Below are positions 17,419-26,130 of a DNA stretch of 64,000 nucleotides, in pieces. The translations under genes were made by a program, and so were the position numbers. The DNA lies in NCBI GenBank assembly GCA_946558465.1, contig CAMNTM010000009.1, positions 51,900 to 115,899 of the forward strand, read 5' to 3'. Within the stretch, counting starts at the first letter, position 1. The number at the start of each line of letters is the position of its first letter. Source of the DNA: an uncultured Lachnospiraceae bacterium (GTDB lineage: Bacteria; Bacillota; Clostridia; Lachnospirales; Lachnospiraceae). Under the pieces are notes generated by a model that saw nothing but the letters and a program-made list of their open reading frames with translations, made no database searches and had not been told where the DNA came from.

Positions 17419-18210
17419 ATGAATACAGAAGAAAGAAAAATGGAACAACAGGATTCTGTTGGCACACCTAACCTGCAACCCACTAATGGTAATCTTGGGG
17501 CAAACTCAAATAATATCCCGATAGAAACCATTCCTCAAGTAAACACTAATAACGAGGAAAAAACACAAAAGAAAAAAATAAGTAAACGTACAATAATAGA
17601 AATAATCGCAGGTGCTATTGTACTCTTCGTCTTAATTGTTTCTATGGGTGGTCCTTCACAAGAACAGTACGATAATTTACAGAGAGAGTATAATGGTCTG
17701 TCAGTTGAACTTGAAACTACAAATGCATCTCTCGAAAATATAAAAAACGAATATTCTGCTTACAAGAATAAAATGAGCAAATTTGATGATTTATCAGATG
17801 AAGAAATCGAAGCTCTAATCACAAAAGTTGATGAAATAGTTGCTGAACAAAAAGCCAAAGAAGAGGAGGCTAAAAGAGCAGCGGAAGCAGAGGCTGCTAA
17901 ACAACAGGCATTGAACTCAGCTACAATGTCCCCAAAAAATGCACTAAGTAAAGCAAAAGAATATTTGGACTTCACTTCTTTTTCATACGCTGGATTAATT
18001 GACCAATTAGAATATGAAGGTTTTTCAACCGAAGACGCTACATATGGCGCTGATAATTGTGGTGCTGATTGGAATGAGCAAGCTGCAAAGAAGGCTCAAG
18101 ATTATTTAGACTATTCTTCATTTTCCAGGCAAGGATTAATCGACCAACTACTATTTGAGGGTTTCACAGCCGAACAGGCCGAATATGGAGTATCAGCTGT
18201 GGGTTATTAA
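17419..18210 (+). CDS. Membrane protein with two Ltp repeats (superinfection-exclusion-like)
   Basis: 263 residues. A polar N-terminus (1-50), one membrane helix at about 57-76, a charged coiled coil with an Ala/Glu/Lys-rich run (about 80-165), then two repeats of about 45 residues (171-216 and 217-262), each with A-x-x-YLD-x-x-SFS-x-x-GLIDQL-x-x-EGF. This is the host-cell-surface Ltp repeat. The best-studied member, Ltp of Streptococcus thermophilus prophage TP-J34, is a lipoprotein that blocks phage DNA injection. Here there is no lipobox Cys; a membrane helix replaces it. A defence role is inference from the family and the neighbours. Confidence 0.85.
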   Translation: MNTEERKMEQQDSVGTPNLQPTNGNLGANSNNIPIETIPQVNTNNEEKTQKKKISKRTIIEIIAGAIVLFVLIVSMGGPSQEQYDNLQREYNGLSVELETTNASLENIKNEYSAYKNKMSKFDDLSDEEIEALITKVDEIVAEQKAKEEEAKRAAEAEAAKQQALNSATMSPKNALSKAKEYLDFTSFSYAGLIDQLEYEGFSTEDATYGADNCGADWNEQAAKKAQDYLDYSSFSRQGLIDQLLFEGFTAEQAEYGVSAVGY

Positions 18211-18563
18211 TTCGCTCTATACAATATACCCATCGCTTTTCAAAATGAAGTCACCCCCTGCGTGAAAATGCAGATATAGAGCAATAATTTTTATTAAAAA
18301 AATATCGGTTTTTTTTAATAATTGTTTTCTATATTTTTTTATTAAAATAAATTTTAATTACTAAAGTTTACTTAAAGCAACACTACATATTATTAGTATA
18401 AAAAAACGTCTATTTTTGAACTAAAATAGAATATATTTCAAAAAATGATAGAATATTAAACTATAGAATTGTTGGTTTAAAAACCGATGATATATTATAC
18501 CAAGAATCATAATAGTATAAATATTAGATAAACACTGAACTAAAGAGAAAGGCGGAATACGCA
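18211..18563 (+). other. Very AT-rich spacer between the Ltp and Fic genes
   Basis: No gene seen. An A/T-only hairpin (TTATTAAAAAAA 18291-18302 with TTTTTTTTAATAA 18309-18321) may end the Ltp transcript. A plausible promoter for the Fic gene is TTGTTG (18469-18474), 18 bases, TATTAT (18493-18498). Confidence 0.5.
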
Positions 18564-19697
18564 ATGAATTTTGAGGAGATTTATAGAAAAATGCCAGAAC
18601 CACATATACCACCAAAACTACCTGTCGAACTTTCTGCTTCATTATATGACTGCGAAATAATCAAATTAATATCAAAAGCAAATAATGCAATGGGGACCTA
18701 TAGAGGTTTTTTAATTAATACAATAAATCCGATGCTTTTAATATCGCCATTAGTCTCTCAAGAGGCTGTCTTATCTTCGAAACTTGAGGGAACTCATGCA
18801 ACTATTGAAGATTTTGTTAATTATGATGCTGGGAATGAAGTATCTATTTCCAAAGATGAAATGCAAGAAATAATGAACTACAGAAGTGCATTGTTCTACG
18901 CACTAGAACAAATGTCAACAATTTTTGATGACTCAGAAGAAGGAATACACAAATTGCCTTTAAGTATTCGTCTGATAAAATCAATGCACAAAATTCTCTT
19001 AGATAACGTAAGAGGGCAGACCAAAAATCCTGGAGAGTTTAAAACAGAACAAAACTACATTGGAGATTCAAACGAAATTACTTTCACCCCACTCCCTGCT
19101 GAATTAACTTTAGAATATATGTCTAATTTAGAAGAATATATTCATTATGATGAAATAGACTTATTAGTTCAAGCAGCTTTATTGCATTGTCAGTTTGAAA
19201 TGATCCATCCCTTTAAAGATGGAAACGGTAGAATTGGTAGATTGTTAATTCCTCTTTTTCTATATTATCGAGAAGTACTCCCTGTTCCCACATTCTATAT
19301 GAGTGCATTTTTTGAAAAAGATAGAAATACGTATCTTGAAAAATTATCCGCAATATCAAAAAATAACGATTATGCAACATGGATTAAATACTTTTTAGAA
19401 GGTGTAATACAACAAGCTGAAATAAACACGCAAAAAGCCATAATAATGCTCGATCACTACAATGCTTTTAAGGATATTTGCGTATCTAATATGAGTTCAA
19501 GGTATGCGATAACTTTATTAGACGAGATTTTTAAAAGACCAATGTTTAAAGCAAAACAAATTCAAGAAATGATTCCTGGTAGCAAGGGAACTCTCTATAA
19601 TATGCTAGACGAATTTGTTGATAAGGGTATACTGAATAAAGATGACAAAGTTCGAAATACAACTTATTTCTGCCCAGCAATACTAAATTTACTATAG
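18564..19697 (+). CDS. Fic-domain protein (AMPylator type, N-terminal inhibitory helix)
   Basis: 377 residues. The Fic motif HPFKDGNGRIGR (His at about 215) is complete, including the catalytic His and the phosphate-binding GNGRxxR. The inhibitory motif SSKLEG at about 71-76 fits (S/T)xxxE(G/N) upstream of the core, so this is a class II, self-inhibited Fic protein. The N-terminal FicN-like part and a C-terminal winged-helix-like part (GTLYNMLDEFVDKGIL) match the common bacterial Fic/DUF4172-type architecture. Fic enzymes transfer AMP to target hydroxyls; the target here is unknown. AAAGGCGG precedes the ATG. No separate antitoxin is needed because the inhibitory helix is in cis. Confidence 0.93.
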   Translation: MNFEEIYRKMPEPHIPPKLPVELSASLYDCEIIKLISKANNAMGTYRGFLINTINPMLLISPLVSQEAVLSSKLEGTHATIEDFVNYDAGNEVSISKDEMQEIMNYRSALFYALEQMSTIFDDSEEGIHKLPLSIRLIKSMHKILLDNVRGQTKNPGEFKTEQNYIGDSNEITFTPLPAELTLEYMSNLEEYIHYDEIDLLVQAALLHCQFEMIHPFKDGNGRIGRLLIPLFLYYREVLPVPTFYMSAFFEKDRNTYLEKLSAISKNNDYATWIKYFLEGVIQQAEINTQKAIIMLDHYNAFKDICVSNMSSRYAITLLDEIFKRPMFKAKQIQEMIPGSKGTLYNMLDEFVDKGILNKDDKVRNTTYFCPAILNLL

Positions 19698-19848
19698 GAA
19701 ACAAAACCGCCCGGCGCTACCAACACCGAACGGTAAATATAGACTGTACGCCCGAAGGATTGCACAGTACGTTCGTTTTGATTATACCACAATCCTCCGG
19801 CACTTGTACAGGTGTTATTTTTATACCATTTTTTAAGGAGGAGATACT

Positions 19849-20843
19849 TTGAAGATTGAAAAACTGCCGTCCGGAAGTTACCGGATAAGAAAAATGTATA
19901 AGGGAAACACCTATTCCGTTACATTTGATTACAAACCCACACAAAAAGAAGCGATAAAAGCCATGTCGGAGGCATTAGATAAGGTAAAGACATACAATTC
20001 ACAGATGAGTTTCCAGGAGGCCGCTGAAAGCTATGTGAACATGAAGAGGAATGTACTTTCCCCCAGGACAATAAAAGAATATTCCGAGGTGATAAAGCGC
20101 TTTCCTGAATGGTTCTGTGAAACCCCGGTACTTGACATCGAACAAATAACAATAAATCGTCTGGTAAATGAACTATCCAAAGATAAGGCCCCAAAACGGT
20201 CCGTAATTATCATGGCTTTGTATCTGCCGTTTTAGGTACTTTTTATCCTAGCTTTAAGATATCTACTGTATTATCTCAAAAGCTTAAAAGCGAGCCCTAC
20301 ATTCCTTCCCAGAATGATGTCAGAAGAATCCTGGCGGAAATAAAAGATACACAATATGAAATCCCTATCACTCTTGCCTGTTATGGTATGAGACGCTCCG
20401 AAATCTGCGCCCTGCAACTAGAAGACATCGAGGGGGACATAGTACATATCAATAAAGCATTAGTACAAAATGATAAAAATGAATAGATTATAAAGACAAC
20501 CAAAACCGCTGGAAGTACAAGGTCCATCATCATACCGCAGGCTCTGGCCGACAAAATAGCAGCTCAGAGATACATCTATAAAGGCTATCCTAATTCTATC
20601 GCGCATTATTTGTCTAAAATAGAAAAAAAATTAGGAATCCCTCATTTTTCTCTACACAAACTCCGGCATTATTTTGCCAGCGAAATGTCGTCTCTGGGAG
20701 TTCCTGAAGCGGATATTTTAAAAATGGGAGGCTGGGAAACTGACCATGTAATGAAATCTGTATACCGTCATTCCATGATGGATAAAGATGAAGAATCAAA
20801 AAGAATTACTTCCCAAAAACTTCAGAATCTCCTTTTATCATAA
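19849..20843 (+). pseudogene. Tyrosine integrase of the first island, frameshift plus amber stop
   Basis: TTG start with AAGGAGG before it. Frame one covers the arm-binding N-terminus and the SAM-like core-binding domain (SFQEAAESYVNMKRNVLS). Near 20195-20205 a missing base shifts the frame: with one more base it reads PKTVRNYHGFVSAVL and goes on into the catalytic domain (CYGMRRSEICAL with the first Arg, LHKLRHYFAS with HxxR, SVYRHSM with the Tyr). In that second frame TAG at 20484-20486 replaces an expected Trp (KNE-stop-IIKTTKTAGSTR). Two lesions mean no active integrase. It marks the right edge of the island next to the tRNA genes. Confidence 0.88.
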
Positions 20844-20924
20844 TATCTTTCATGACAAAATTCATGACAAAAAAGTTTAAAATTATAATTTTTATGTACA
20901 ATATACGCTTATAAAAACAACAAT

Positions 20925-20980
20925 AAAAAAGCCGAAAACAGCGATTCTATCAATCAAATACCTGTTTTTCGGCCTTTTTC
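20925..20980. terminator. Bidirectional intrinsic terminator
   Basis: GCCGAAAACAG (20931-20941) pairs with CTGTTTTTCGGC (20962-20973, one bulged T), with A6 before and T5 after. It ends the tRNA transcript on the minus strand and could stop readthrough from the integrase relic on the plus strand. Confidence 0.8.
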
Positions 20981-20986
20981 TTTTAA

Positions 20987-21060
<74 letters not shown>

Positions 21061-21111
21061 TTATGTAACCGGATGCCAAAAATACAAAGCTTCCGGCGCC
21101 CCTGCCAAGGA

Positions 21112-21182
21112 CTACGGATAGAGGATTTGAACCTCTACTAACAGAGTCAGAGTCTGCTGTGCTGCCGTTACACCAATCCGCA
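21112..21182 (-). tRNA. tRNA-Gln (anticodon CTG)
   Basis: Acceptor TGCGGAT/ATCCGTA, anticodon loop CTCTGAC (anticodon CTG), T arm TAGAGG TTCAAAT CCTCTA. CCA is not encoded. First gene of the tRNA unit; a promoter lies just upstream at 21216-21243. Confidence 0.93.
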
Positions 21183-21215
21183 TTAATAATAACATTTGTT
21201 CAGCGAACAAATATT

Positions 21216-21243
21216 ATTATACCAAATTTTTTTTAAAAATCAA
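21216..21243 (-). promoter_or_regulatory. Promoter of the tRNA-Gln/tRNA-Pro unit
   Basis: Minus strand TTGATT (21238-21243), 16 bases, TATAAT (21216-21221), about 30 bases before the tRNA-Gln. A small hairpin (ATTTGTTC/GAACAAAT, near 21194-21212) lies in the 5' leader. Confidence 0.7.
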
Positions 21244-21305
21244 CCCTTTTTTTTATTTTTCTTCATTTTCCTCGGCTTTTCTTCATTTACTATTCTTCAC
21301 TGCCC

Positions 21306-22520
21306 CTAAACCCTCTTAATTTTTTCTATTGCTTTCACCGTATTTTCATACGAACCAAACGCCGTCAGACGAAAATATCCTTCCCCGCTTGGACCAAACC
21401 CAGAACCCGGAGTTCCTACTACATTCGCACGTTCCAAAAGATAGTCAAAAAAGTCCCAGGAGCTCATATTATCCGGCGTCTTCAGCCAGATATACGGTGC
21501 ATTGATACCGCCGGACACTTGATATCCAGCCTCCTTTAAGCCATCATAAATCACTCTTGCGTTTTTCATATAGTACGCTATCTGTTCCTTAAGCTGCTCT
21601 TTTCCCGCTTCAGAATACACTGCCTCACCTGCTCTCTGCACGATATACGGTGCTCCGTTGTACTTTGTTCCGTGGCGTCTTGCCCACAGGGAATGAAGCA
21701 TAACTTCCCCTGTCTTCACTTCTTTCGGCAGCACCACTGCACCAAGCCTGACACCTGTAAATCCTGCACTTTTGGAAAAACTTCGAAGCTCAATTGCACA
21801 AGTTCTCGCTCCCTCACATTCGTAAATTGTGTGAGGCATATCTGGCTCGGATATATATGCTTCATATGCTGCATCATATATAATCACAGCCCCTGTCTTA
21901 TTCGCATAATCCACCCACTTCTGAAGCTGTGTTTTCGTAATCGAGGAACCTGTCGGATTATTCGGAAAGCACAGATAAATAATATCCGGCGTCTCCTTTG
22001 GAAGCTCTGGCACAAAATTCGTCTCCCTCGTACAGGGCATATAAATAACATTACTCCATGTCCCGTTTTCTGCGTCATAGTTTCCGGTACGTCCTGCCAT
22101 TACATTCGTATCTACATAGACCGGATAAACCGGGTCACATACAGCAATCCTATTATCCTTTGCAAAAATTTCCTGGATGTTTCCGGAATCACATTTTGCT
22201 CCGTCAGAAATGAAGATTTCATCCGCAGTAATCTCACATCCCCTGTTTTGATAATCATTTTCGGCTATCGCACTTCTCAGAAATTCATAGCCCAAATCCG
22301 GCGCATATCCGTGAAATGTTTCCGCATGAGCCATCTCCTCTACAGCACTGTGAAGACTTTCAATAACAGCCGGCACTAACGGCTGTGTCACATCACCGAT
22401 TCCCAGCCGGATTATCGTTTTATCCGGATTCGCCTGCTGAAAGGCAGCCACCTTTTTTCCGATTGCAGAAAACAAATAGCTTCCTGGCAGCTTTAAATAA
22501 TCTTCATTTACTTTAAACAT
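21306..22520 (-). CDS. dapL: LL-diaminopimelate aminotransferase
   Basis: 404 residues from ATG 22520, chosen because AAAGGAGAGG precedes it; an in-frame ATG eight codons earlier has no such site. FKVNEDYLKLPGSYLFSAI is the distinctive DapL start. The class I/II aminotransferase core has PNNPTG, YDAAYEAYI and the PLP lysine in ELRSFSKSAGFTGVRLG. It converts tetrahydrodipicolinate to LL-2,6-diaminopimelate in one step, for lysine and peptidoglycan synthesis. It follows dapF by 73 bases, so the next step of the pathway is in the same operon. Confidence 0.96.
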   Translation of the reverse strand: MFKVNEDYLKLPGSYLFSAIGKKVAAFQQANPDKTIIRLGIGDVTQPLVPAVIESLHSAVEEMAHAETFHGYAPDLGYEFLRSAIAENDYQNRGCEITADEIFISDGAKCDSGNIQEIFAKDNRIAVCDPVYPVYVDTNVMAGRTGNYDAENGTWSNVIYMPCTRETNFVPELPKETPDIIYLCFPNNPTGSSITKTQLQKWVDYANKTGAVIIYDAAYEAYISEPDMPHTIYECEGARTCAIELRSFSKSAGFTGVRLGAVVLPKEVKTGEVMLHSLWARRHGTKYNGAPYIVQRAGEAVYSEAGKEQLKEQIAYYMKNARVIYDGLKEAGYQVSGGINAPYIWLKTPDNMSSWDFFDYLLERANVVGTPGSGFGPSGEGYFRLTAFGSYENTVKAIEKIKRV

Positions 22521-22593
22521 ATTATCCCTCTCCTTTTCCGGCATTAAATCTTATTCTCCAATTAAGTCATGTTTCTCGATCTACTCTTCATTT

Positions 22594-23433
22594 CTATAAT
22601 ATATCAATCTCACCGTCAAAAACTACCACTGCAGGACCTGTCATATAGACTCTGTCTGCCTTACGATCCCACTCGATTTCCAAATCTCCTCCCAGAAGCT
22701 TCACGGTAACTTTATCCTCTGTAAATCCGTTCAATATACCGGCCACTGCTGCCGCACAAGCACCTGTGCCACAGGCAAGCGTCTCTCCCGATCCGCGCTC
22801 CCATACGCGCATTTCCACAGTTTTTCTGTCAAGCACCCGCACAAATTCCGTATTTATCCGATTGGGAAATCTCTCATGATTTTCAAACTTCGGACCTATT
22901 TTTTCAATATCCAGCCCCTGCACATCTTCGATAAATATAACTGCATGCGGATTGCCCATTGAAACCCCTGTAAAATAATATTTTTTTCCGTCTGCCATAA
23001 TCGGCTCGTGAATAAGACAGCCTTCTTTCGAAGCAAGTATCGGAATTTTAGCTCCTTCAAGCTCCGGCATCCCCATATCTACCCGAACTTCCTTTGTCTT
23101 TCCCTCCTTTACTGTCAGTTCCAGATACTTGATGCCGCCAAGCGTCTCAATGGAAATATTTGTCTTGTCCGTCAATCCATAATCATAAACATATTTTGCC
23201 ACACAACGGATTCCATTTCCGCACATCTCTCCCCGCGAGCCGTCTGCATTATACATCTCCATCTCAAAATCAGCCTTATCTGACGGATTAATCAATATAA
23301 GCCCGTCGGAGCCAATTCCAAAATGTCTGTCGCTCACAAATTTTGCAGCTTCAGAAGGATTCTTTAGTTTTTCCTTAAACCCATTTACATATACATAATC
23401 ATTTCCCAGGCCATGCATTTTTGTAAATCTCAT
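22594..23433 (-). CDS. dapF: Diaminopimelate epimerase
   Basis: 279 residues, normal length. [14 protein letters not shown] opens the protein. The two catalytic cysteines lie in [14 protein letters not shown] and in [14 protein letters not shown]. It interconverts LL- and meso-diaminopimelate without cofactor, directly after DapL in the pathway. Located between the ANTAR gene (82 bases upstream) and dapL (73 bases downstream), all minus strand. Confidence 0.97.
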   Translation of the reverse strand: MRFTKMHGLGNDYVYVNGFKEKLKNPSEAAKFVSDRHFGIGSDGLILINPSDKADFEMEMYNADGSRGEMCGNGIRCVAKYVYDYGLTDKTNISIETLGGIKYLELTVKEGKTKEVRVDMGMPELEGAKIPILASKEGCLIHEPIMADGKKYYFTGVSMGNPHAVIFIEDVQGLDIEKIGPKFENHERFPNRINTEFVRVLDRKTVEMRVWERGSGETLACGTGACAAAVAGILNGFTEDKVTVKLLGGDLEIEWDRKADRVYMTGPAVVVFDGEIDIL

Positions 23434-23514
23434 ATGCCTTTTTCTCCTTCACACTCTCTATTATAAAATATAAAAATATTACTTTGTGACAGCTCTGATA
23501 TTTTGACATTTCCA

Positions 23515-24075
23515 TCATATCTCTCCTGACATCATACTTAACACCATCTCGGCTGTCTCCGTCATATCCCTTCCACTGTCCATACTGCATTTCTGCAAGT
23601 ATCTGTGAGCTTCTTCCTCCGTCATCTGCTTTTTCTTCATAAGAAGCTCCTTAGCTCTCCAAATCATTTCCTGATGCGCTGGTGTCCTGCCTCTTCTTAC
23701 CTTCTCTTCTTTCCTTCGTTTTCTTCTACACTCCATGTCTTCAGCCATCATCTGAACTGTATGGATAAGCTCATAAGCCTTAAGCGGCATCGACAGTACC
23801 GAAACCCCCTTCTCCTCAGCGCTGCTCCATTTTTCCTGCGAAGCTATCAGAAGCATCTCAAAATCATGAGGCAGACACTCTCTAAGTTCCGTATACATCA
23901 TATCCTTTAATTTATATCCGCATAGCACAATCCCTTCATCAAAGGCATCCGCATGATTTACTGCCTGCGCACCTGCCGTAAATACTCCTGTAACAGTCAG
24001 ACCGCCTCGCACAAGAAGATTCCGAATATGGACTGCATTATCCCGATTTGGAAATACAACTATAATCCCAGCCAA
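23515..24075 (-). CDS. ANTAR-domain response regulator
   Basis: About 186 residues. GGAGG at 24085-24089 fixes the start at the TTG 24073-24075 (MAGIIVVFPNRDNAVHI), because the GTG seen nine bases earlier touches the ribosome site. Residues 1-115 form a receiver-like domain; the usual phospho-acceptor Asp is not obvious (the strand reads GIVLCGYKL), so it may be a pseudo-receiver. The C-terminal ANTAR helices (EEAHRYLQKCSMDSGRDMTE) bind RNA and prevent termination in characterised members such as AmiR and EutV. It follows glnA by about 50 bases, so it is likely co-transcribed with glnA and may act on nitrogen genes (inference). Confidence 0.88.
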   Translation of the reverse strand: MAGIIVVFPNRDNAVHIRNLLVRGGLTVTGVFTAGAQAVNHADAFDEGIVLCGYKLKDMMYTELRECLPHDFEMLLIASQEKWSSAEEKGVSVLSMPLKAYELIHTVQMMAEDMECRRKRRKEEKVRRGRTPAHQEMIWRAKELLMKKKQMTEEEAHRYLQKCSMDSGRDMTETAEMVLSMMSGEI

Positions 24076-24124
24076 ACTAGTCACCTCCTGCTGCGTCCTG
24101 CTTATCCGAAGAGAATAAAAATAA

Positions 24125-25555
24125 TTATATCACGTGCAGATACTTTCCAATCTCCCACTCTGTCACCTGACTTCTATAATCAGCATACTCTTTTGTCTTT
24201 GCCTTCACATACTTCTGCGCAAGCTCTTCCCCAAGCACCTCCTGGATAAAAGAATCCTTCTCGAATTCTCTTACCGCCTCTAAAAGACTGCCCGGAAGCT
24301 CTTCAATTCCAGCCTCCAAACGTTCTCCACTAGTCATGGCAAACAGATTACAGTCTATGCTCTTCGGCGGCATGATCTGTCTCCTGATCCCCTCAAGTCC
24401 CGCTGCCAGACACACAGCTAATGCAAGATACGGATTTGCTGACGGGTCCGGACTTCGAAGCTCAATTCTGGCCTCTCCTCTTCCGGCTGCCGGGACCCTG
24501 ATTAATGGTGTGCGGTTCTTTGCCGACCATGCAATATAAACCGGAGCCTCATATCCCGGAACCAGACGTTTATAAGAATTCACAAGCGGATTTGTAATAA
24601 ATGTAACCGCCTTTATATGCTTCATCAAACCGCCTATAAAATAATATGCCTCTCTGCTCAGACCATTTTCATCATTCCCATCCTCGAACACATTCGTATT
24701 GTTTTTTACTAAGAACATATTCGTATGCATACCTGAACCGCTGACCCCATACTTAGGCTTTGGCATAAATGTAGCGTGTAAACCGTGACGCTTTGCGATT
24801 GTTTTCACAACCATCCGGAAGGTCATGATATGGTCTGCTGCGGTCAACGCCTCACTATATTTAAAATCTATCTCATGCTGAGCCGGCGCCACCTCATGGT
24901 GGGATTCCTCAATTTCAAATCCCATTTCCTCCAATGTAAGTACCATATCTCTCCTTGCATTCTCACCCAAATCAAGCGGGCTTACGTCAAAATAAGATGC
25001 CTTCTCATGAGACAAAGTAGTAGGAAGTCCGTTATCATCCGTATGAAACAGAAAAAATTCACACTCCGGCCCTACATTGAATTCATATCCCATTTCTGCT
25101 GCTTTAGCAGTTACCTTTTTCAGCACGTATCTCGGATCACTTTCAAATACACTTCCATCTGCTTTCCTTACATCACAGATAAGTCTGGCCACTTTTCCCT
25201 GCTGCGGTCTCCACGGAAATATATTAAATGTATTCAAATCTGGACAGAGATACATATCAGAATCCTCGATTCGTGCAAAGCCCTCAATCGAAGAACCATC
25301 AAACATACACTGGCTATTCAGCGCTTTTTCAAGCTGATTTTTTGTAATTGCCACGTTTTTCATCGTACCGAACATGTCGGTAAATTGGAGACGAATAAAA
25401 CCTATGTCTTCCTCCTCAGCTATTCTCAAAATGTCCTCTTTTGTATATCTATCCGAGTCTTCTGCAAAACACTTCCCGGCGGCCCGGCTTATTTCATTAT
25501 TCCGGCATATTCCAGCGGAGCTGCCTGCCTCATTCGATAAAATATCCTTTTTCAT
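24125..25555 (-). CDS. glnA: Glutamine synthetase, type I
   Basis: 476 residues. The beta-grasp (IGFIRLQFTDMFGTMKNVAI) and catalytic barrel are complete: FDGSSIEGF, GPECEFFLF, ASHHEVAPAQHEIDF-like metal ligands, SGSGMHTNM, NRTPLIRVP. It makes glutamine from glutamate, ammonia and ATP. No adenylylation-loop insert is evident, as in the GSI-alpha group of Firmicutes, which is usually feedback-controlled. The first 35 or so residues are an extension not seen in standard 443-residue enzymes; internal starts are possible but GGAGG sits just before this ATG. The leader holds a strong promoter and a terminator. Confidence 0.96.
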   Translation of the reverse strand: MKKDILSNEAGSSAGICRNNEISRAAGKCFAEDSDRYTKEDILRIAEEEDIGFIRLQFTDMFGTMKNVAITKNQLEKALNSQCMFDGSSIEGFARIEDSDMYLCPDLNTFNIFPWRPQQGKVARLICDVRKADGSVFESDPRYVLKKVTAKAAEMGYEFNVGPECEFFLFHTDDNGLPTTLSHEKASYFDVSPLDLGENARRDMVLTLEEMGFEIEESHHEVAPAQHEIDFKYSEALTAADHIMTFRMVVKTIAKRHGLHATFMPKPKYGVSGSGMHTNMFLVKNNTNVFEDGNDENGLSREAYYFIGGLMKHIKAVTFITNPLVNSYKRLVPGYEAPVYIAWSAKNRTPLIRVPAAGRGEARIELRSPDPSANPYLALAVCLAAGLEGIRRQIMPPKSIDCNLFAMTSGERLEAGIEELPGSLLEAVREFEKDSFIQEVLGEELAQKYVKAKTKEYADYRSQVTEWEIGKYLHVI

Positions 25556-25642
25556 ATATCTTCATACCTCCTGCTAATGCTACACATCTTGGCTTCAAAA
25601 ACAGATACATACCGTACTGAAGCTCCATACATTTTAATTTTC

Positions 25643-25678
25643 AAAAAAGGCGCTCTCATACACGGATGAAAACGCCTT
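25643..25678 (-). terminator. Intrinsic terminator in the glnA leader (attenuator candidate)
   Basis: On the minus strand AAGGCGTTTTCAT, loop CCGTGT, ATGAGAGCGCCTT, then a T run. The stem is 13 bp including G-U pairs. It lies between the glnA promoter and the glnA start, so full-length glnA mRNA requires readthrough. Confidence 0.75.
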
Positions 25679-25694
25679 TGCCTCATATGAATAA

Positions 25695-25723
25695 ATTATA
25701 GTCAGAAACCAGTGCTTTGTCAA
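25695..25723 (-). promoter_or_regulatory. Consensus SigA promoter of glnA
   Basis: Minus strand TTGACA (25718-25723), 17 bases, TATAAT (25695-25700): a perfect consensus promoter. The leader from the predicted start to the glnA ATG is about 130 bases. Confidence 0.85.
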
Positions 25724-25733
25724 CGTGACAAAG
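25715..25733. promoter_or_regulatory. Dyad operator over the glnA -35
   Basis: CTTTGTCA-ACG-TGACAAAG: 8-bp perfect arms with a 3-base centre, covering the -35 hexamer. It is not the GlnR/TnrA consensus (TGTNA-N7-TNACA), so the regulator is unknown; binding here would be expected to block RNA polymerase. Confidence 0.6.
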
Positions 25734-25803
25734 TGCCGAATATTTATGTCAATTTACTCGGTTTTATTCTTATTATTTAACGAAACACAGATGATATCTT
25801 TAC

Positions 25804-26010
25804 TTACTCTTCAGAGGACCAATCGTCATCCTCAGAGCCGGCATATGTATTTCCGTTATTATTGCCGAAGCTGATACCTTTTTTTATCGGTGAAAGGAAG
25901 AAACCCTTTATCACTCCTAATAAGACACAACACAAAATAACCAATACCTTCTCTGACATTGTCCAATCTCTTCTAAAAAAATCCTTAATGCTTTCCCACA
26001 TATCCCGCAT
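25804..26010 (-). CDS. Small membrane protein, hypothetical
   Basis: 68 residues from ATG 26010, chosen by AAGGAGG eight bases upstream. A short basic amphipathic start (WESIKDFFRRDWTMSEK), one membrane helix (VLVILCCVLLGVIKGFFL), then a basic spot and an acidic tail (SEDDDWSSEE). Function unknown. It lies upstream of glnA on the same strand but beyond the glnA promoter. Confidence 0.65.
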   Translation of the reverse strand: MRDMWESIKDFFRRDWTMSEKVLVILCCVLLGVIKGFFLSPIKKGISFGNNNGNTYAGSEDDDWSSEE

Positions 26011-26114
26011 AGCATGTACCTCCTTATTATCATTTATACGCATAAAAACATGCTTTTTTTAGATTATAGTCTATTTTTTTATAAAATGAAAGTGCCAAAC
26101 GGAAAAAAATGTGA

Positions 26115-26120
26115 TACAAT
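26115..26120 (+). promoter_or_regulatory. Possible -10 of pduL
   Basis: TACAAT with GTGCCA (26092-26097) 17 bases upstream. This would give a leader of about 195 bases before pduL, containing a hairpin (GGAAGTT at 26178 region with AACTTCC). The 26011-26320 stretch holds nothing else certain apart from the antisense frame listed next. Confidence 0.4.
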
Positions 26121-26130
26121 GTCCAAGATA

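Noticed and set aside
21672..22379. Long plus-strand frame opposite dapL
   Set aside because: It is a shadow of the certain dapL gene, with no ribosome site and low-complexity Cys/His-rich content.
24785..25540. 251-codon plus-strand frame opposite glnA
   Set aside because: Shadow frame of glnA; no start signal and Cys/His/Phe-rich sequence.
25560..25690. Glutamine riboswitch in the glnA leader
   Set aside because: The leader contains one terminator stem and a weak GCTTCA/TGAAGC pairing, not the conserved glnA RNA fold.
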